DNA of 64,000 nt from Cricetomys ansorgei (lineage: Eukaryota; Chordata; Mammalia; Rodentia; Nesomyidae): NCBI GenBank assembly GCA_026225945.1, contig JAMJFZ010000107.1:49136001-49200000 (forward strand), in the 5' to 3' direction. The first letter of the stretch is position 1. Each line of letters starts with the position of its first letter. Below, piece after piece: positions 60,440 through 64,000 of the stretch. The notes under the pieces were generated by a model, which ran no database searches, was not told the origin of the DNA, and saw only the letters and a list, made by a program, of their open reading frames with translations. The position numbers and the translations under genes are program-made.

Positions 60440-60728
60440 TCAGACATGGGTATGGACACAAATGCAGACATACAAAAATACACATACTCACAAATATACA
60501 CATGCACAGGTATACACACATGCATACATATACATATATACATATACGTGCACATATAAATACACATATGCACAAACACACATATATGTACACACATACA
60601 TAGACATATACAAACATACATACATACATATACACAAACACACACATACACATAAATACATACATATACACACCAAAAATACACGTACACAGACCCACAC
60701 ACACACACATACACACACTCACAAACAC
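60440..60728. repeat. Long CA/ATAC low-complexity tract
   Basis: About 290 bases of imperfect ACACATACA and ACATATAC units. Both strands are open over long distances (159 codons plus, 113-125 codons minus) purely from the dinucleotide pattern. Confidence 0.95.
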
Positions 60729-61690
60729 AGTTTCCAAGAAAAACTCCATGGTCAAAAAGACAATTTTGTGTATTTGGAAACTGACCTAGATGCAAAATTA
60801 GCCTCAATAGATGTATGTATAGATGTGTTTTTTTTTCTGAGAAGTTCTAGTTTTAAAATATCATTTCAAACATATTTCAACTCTATTATTTTCAAACAAG
60901 TGGTTTATAGAACATTCAAAATCATTAAAATAAGGTACTAAAAGTTTTCTGTTGGTGGAATAGTGTTTGCTCTTAAGATTGGTTACTATATATATCATGT
61001 ATAGATTATTGGCAGATTAAGGCTTGAAACACAGTTATCTACTCTGAGATTTTTACAGTATCTTGCAACCTTCTTTGCTTACACATCAGTAAATAGGGAG
61101 CTGGATCTTGCTATGAAGAATGACTTTTGACTTACCAAGATGCAGGGAAATACTTTTCTCTGTTTATAAATTTAGACCCATTCAGAAAACTTGAATTCTG
61201 AACATGTTTGCAGTATGGTTTTCAGATTTTCTTTTATGTATTTTGAATGAATAATATTGGGTGATTTGCAAACCTATATAAACAATATAAAAAAGCCTGA
61301 TTTGATGTCAGTAATGTATAAACAAGAACATAGCAGTCTTTGCCTTTGATACTCAGATCATAGCCTCGTAAAGAAAACTACCTTCCCAATGGACAGGAAC
61401 GATTTGTAAAGGAATCACCTTTGAGGCCAGTGCATGTGCTCTTTGTTATATTGACATTGAGTTATAAAGACACCAAAGAAAGAGAAACATCCCATGAGTT
61501 TTAAAACATCACTAAAGTTGCACAGGTGTTCTAGTTGCATGGACAAAAGTAAACATTTTCATTTAAGGCAGCCTCATTCTAAATTCTGATGGATGCAATT
61601 ATACTTTTATTATAATTTAAGCCCTTAGTATTTGATTACTCAAATAGAACTCATGTTAACTTTGTAAATTCTCCATAGATTGAACAAAGT
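60729..61690. other. Unassigned DNA
   Basis: No gene or repeat recognised. Confidence 0.5.
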
Positions 61691-61704
61691 TATTATAGTC
61701 CTGT

Positions 61705-61826
61705 TGAGTGGGGTTTAGGAGAGCAGATGCTCAAGTCAATAGAGTATGGATTCAAACACTGCCTTTCCCATTCACTTACTAGATGTACATCCTTGGAAAG
61801 ATACCTAACTTTCTGTGTCTTTACTT
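61705..61826 (+). mobile_element. MIR SINE, 5'/core part, cut by B1
   Basis: ATGGATTCAAACACTGCCTT, CACTTACTAGATGTACATCC, TTGGAAAGATACCTAACTTT and CTGTGTCTTTACTT match the MIR core in sense orientation. The continuation is lost at the B1 insertion. Confidence 0.7.
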
Positions 61827-62016
61827 GTTTGTTGCACATGTTTAATCCTAGAAATCAGGCAGCTGAGTCAGGTGGATCTCTGTGAGTTTGAGGCCGCCCT
61901 GGTCTGCAATGTGAGTTCTAGGACAGTAAGGGCTGTTACACAGAGAAACCCCATGTTCAATAACAACAACAACATAAAACAACAACAACACAAAAAAGAA
62001 AGAAAGAAAAAGAGAG
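61827..62016 (+). mobile_element. B1 SINE with long A-rich tail
   Basis: GCACATGTTTAATCCTAGAA, CAGCTGAGTCAGGTGGATCT, CTGTGAGTTTGAGGCCGCCC, TGGTCTGCAATGTGAGTTCT and CACAGAGAAACCCCATG, followed by an (AACA)n, (AAAG)n tail. It appears inserted into the MIR. Confidence 0.85.
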
Positions 62017-63852
62017 AATTAATATTTTATGGGTTTCATAGACAATGGACATAGTAATAGTGATACTCTAAAGACAGGCCCAAATAGTGAACAATATCTA
62101 AACAATTACAAGCTATATCTTAAAAAGAGACTATGTATGTGGTGGTGATGCTGCTGTTCCTCTTTTCTGTCTTAAAAATGATGGTAGGATATATTTTTTG
62201 CAACTTGTGTATAAATGGAGATGCTGATTAGATAGGCACAAGAGACACAATCATTTGAAATTTGAAGATACTGTCTGATACAAAGCATATCTCAAGTCTC
62301 TTTAGCTTGAAATGCCTTTGAGTCTATTGATAGAATGCTACTTCCTATTTCATCATTCCTCTGTATCTTTAGATACAAATATTGGTACAAAAATTAGATG
62401 ATAACAGAATAACCCGAAAGGCAATTTGCACATAATGTGTTAAGGTTAACACAGCTTGTCCCATGCATATTCAAACTCTACTTTCATAGAACCATGTAGA
62501 TGGTAGATTCACACACATTCTTCTTGCATTTAATTCCAGATAAATTTTAATATTAACAAAGAATATATTCCAAATAAAAATGCTGAAAACAAAATCTAAT
62601 TTGTATAAAATAAAACATGGCACTGTTCTTTCATTGTATATAGAGATAGCACTATAAACATTGTTTTCTATAAGAAAGATGAGTACGCTTCTTTGTTTGG
62701 ACTTCTTGTAATTAGAAGTATGCAGATGCATACTGTGGCACCATAAGGGTGAAAAATCATATTTAACTAATGATTCTTGTTGGAGGGTAGGAGTTTTTCA
62801 AAGAGACTTAAAATCTCCCAAATGTGGCCATATTTATATCTTATAGACAGTGTGCATCAGGGAAATAAGATTTTATTTCAGCTTTAAGCAGGAATCATGG
62901 CAATCATGAATGTCTATGAAGTCTGTCACTGGGGGCTGCTCTGGTCCCTTCAAATCAATTTTCTTTGTAAAAGAGCAAGACTGACCATCAATAAAACTTC
63001 TGATGACTGATGGGGGGATCACCAGGGACTCATTCTGTAGCTCTCCTGTACTCTATATCATGTGTTTATTCCCCTAGTGGCTCAATGAAGAGATGAAAGG
63101 AATCTGCTGAGCTTTAACTTTATTTATTATTTTTTAAAAATATGTATAAGTAAATCTAGTGGAGACATGCTATAATGTCTTTAACTGCACAGCACATATT
63201 TGTTCTAAGAGACAACAATGGAAACAGACTGACTTCAGGAGATTTATTAGGGAATGGTTAGAGCAATGAATTTCTCAAGCCAAGCTCTGATTGGTAATCC
63301 ATTCCCACTTGTAATGCCACTCACAGCTGTGCACTAAGCTCAAGTGGTATCTGAGCACAGCAGGATGCTGCTGTTGACAATATTTAGAAATGAAAATCAC
63401 TGTACTTTTCTTTGAACTTGTCCCTGTTTTACATTGGTAAACAATAGCAGATTTTGTCTGTTTTTCTTTATTTTAATCTTTATCTTTATTTGTATATATT
63501 TCCTTTCTGGAAAATAACCACTGCACAGTTATATCAAAATATCGTAATCATTGAAAGATTAGAACTCTTCCCTCTTGTAAAACAGCAGTGCTTGAAAACA
63601 AATAGAAACTTGTAGAAGGCTCAGAAAACATTTGTTTCCTGTCATCTAGGGTATGTATTGCTTTTTCTAGAAACATCAAGAATATTTTTGAAATACTGAT
63701 TAGATAAATAAAGTAAACTGAGAAATTTCCCCTTTATTAGATGACCTGATGCAAAGCTATAGTCATTCAAATTTAATTTGGTATAATAATGAAAATTCTA
63801 AATTCTTCTTACAGATACTTGTACTACTTGCTTTTCTATATAAAAATGACCA
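62017..63852. other. Unassigned, mostly non-repetitive DNA
   Basis: No gene or repeat recognised. Stretches at 62880-63110 and 63185-63400 are varied and GC-richer than their flanks; conserved non-coding DNA is possible but untested. Confidence 0.45.
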
Positions 63853-63854
63853 AG

Positions 63855-64000
63855 TGTCTCCCAAAAAGCAAGGTAAGAAAGAGGGTGTTTTTCTGGTTCA
63901 CAGTTTATGGGATACAGCCCATTGTGGAGGAGAAGGCATGGTAATGGACGGTTCCACAGGAGCAGGACTACACAGCTGACACTGCTCACTGCTTTCTGTA
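63855..64000 (-). mobile_element. LTR-like element (MaLR-type), antisense, cut by window edge
   Basis: TTCTGGTTCACAGTTTATGG, GATACAGCCCATTGTGGAGG, AGAAGGCATGGTAATGGACG and CACTGCTCACTGCTTTCTGT match the reversed 3' part of the LTR type seen at 2779. It continues beyond the window. Confidence 0.65.

Noticed and set aside
60414..60941. Open frames of 113-159 codons on both strands
   Set aside because: They come entirely from a CA/ATAC low-complexity tract and have repetitive composition, not protein-like sequence.
1..64000. CRISPR array, phage, operon or other prokaryotic system
   Set aside because: The SINE/LINE/LTR content shows rodent nuclear DNA, and no regularly spaced repeats or dense coding are present.

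Overview
This window is nuclear DNA from a rodent, most likely a muroid (mouse, rat, vole or hamster group). It carries rodent-specific SINEs (B1, B4, B3-type, ID-like), rodent L1 3' UTRs of the Lx kind, a URR1-type hAT element and MaLR-type LTRs. Older mammalian repeats (MIR, L2, old L1 or HAL1) lie among them. The species cannot be fixed from sequence alone. The DNA is AT-rich and CpG-poor, with no CpG island, no spliced gene that I can support, and no functional RNA gene. It reads as a gene desert or the inside of a very large intron. The long open frames present are chance frames or come from microsatellites.

Layout. 0-4.3 kb: an L1 3' end, a MIR, a B4 and a clean solo LTR with target-site duplication. 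4.3-6.1 kb: an anomaly. A 298-bp block occurs twice with no mismatch, 1426 bp apart, separated by T-rich sequence that reads as a corrupted copy of the DNA downstream of the second block. I interpret this as an assembly false duplication with unpolished sequence. 6.1-15 kb: mostly unassigned DNA, a (CTTC)n tract and a hAT element with 8-bp duplications. 15.4-18 kb: two copies of a composite repeat rich in AGTCAG-like units. 19.2-19.7 kb: a processed pseudogene of ribosomal protein L24 on the minus strand, the only gene-derived feature I recognise. 20.5-25.4 kb: L1 3' UTR, B1, B4 and ID pieces. 28.5-32 kb: L1 3' UTRs in both orientations and an LTR-like element. 34-37 kb: non-repetitive GC-richer DNA, a DNA-transposon relic and a B3-type SINE. 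37.5-41.4 kb: an L1 3' UTR holding a 42-bp perfect palindrome, then two LTR-like elements, one with a 320-bp insertion. 44-49 kb: a B4, an L1 3' end and a MaLR LTR. 52.3-57.7 kb: a B3, an old L1/HAL1-like element with a degraded minisatellite, a DNA-transposon relic and a long Lx 3' UTR. 58-64 kb: mostly old MIR and L2 pieces, one B1, and an LTR running off the edge.

There is no operon or pathway to describe. The content is layered insertion of mobile elements plus simple repeats, and the feature of most practical consequence is the probable assembly error at 4.3-6.1 kb. Repeat family names come from remembered consensus patterns, not a database search, and are marked where unsure.
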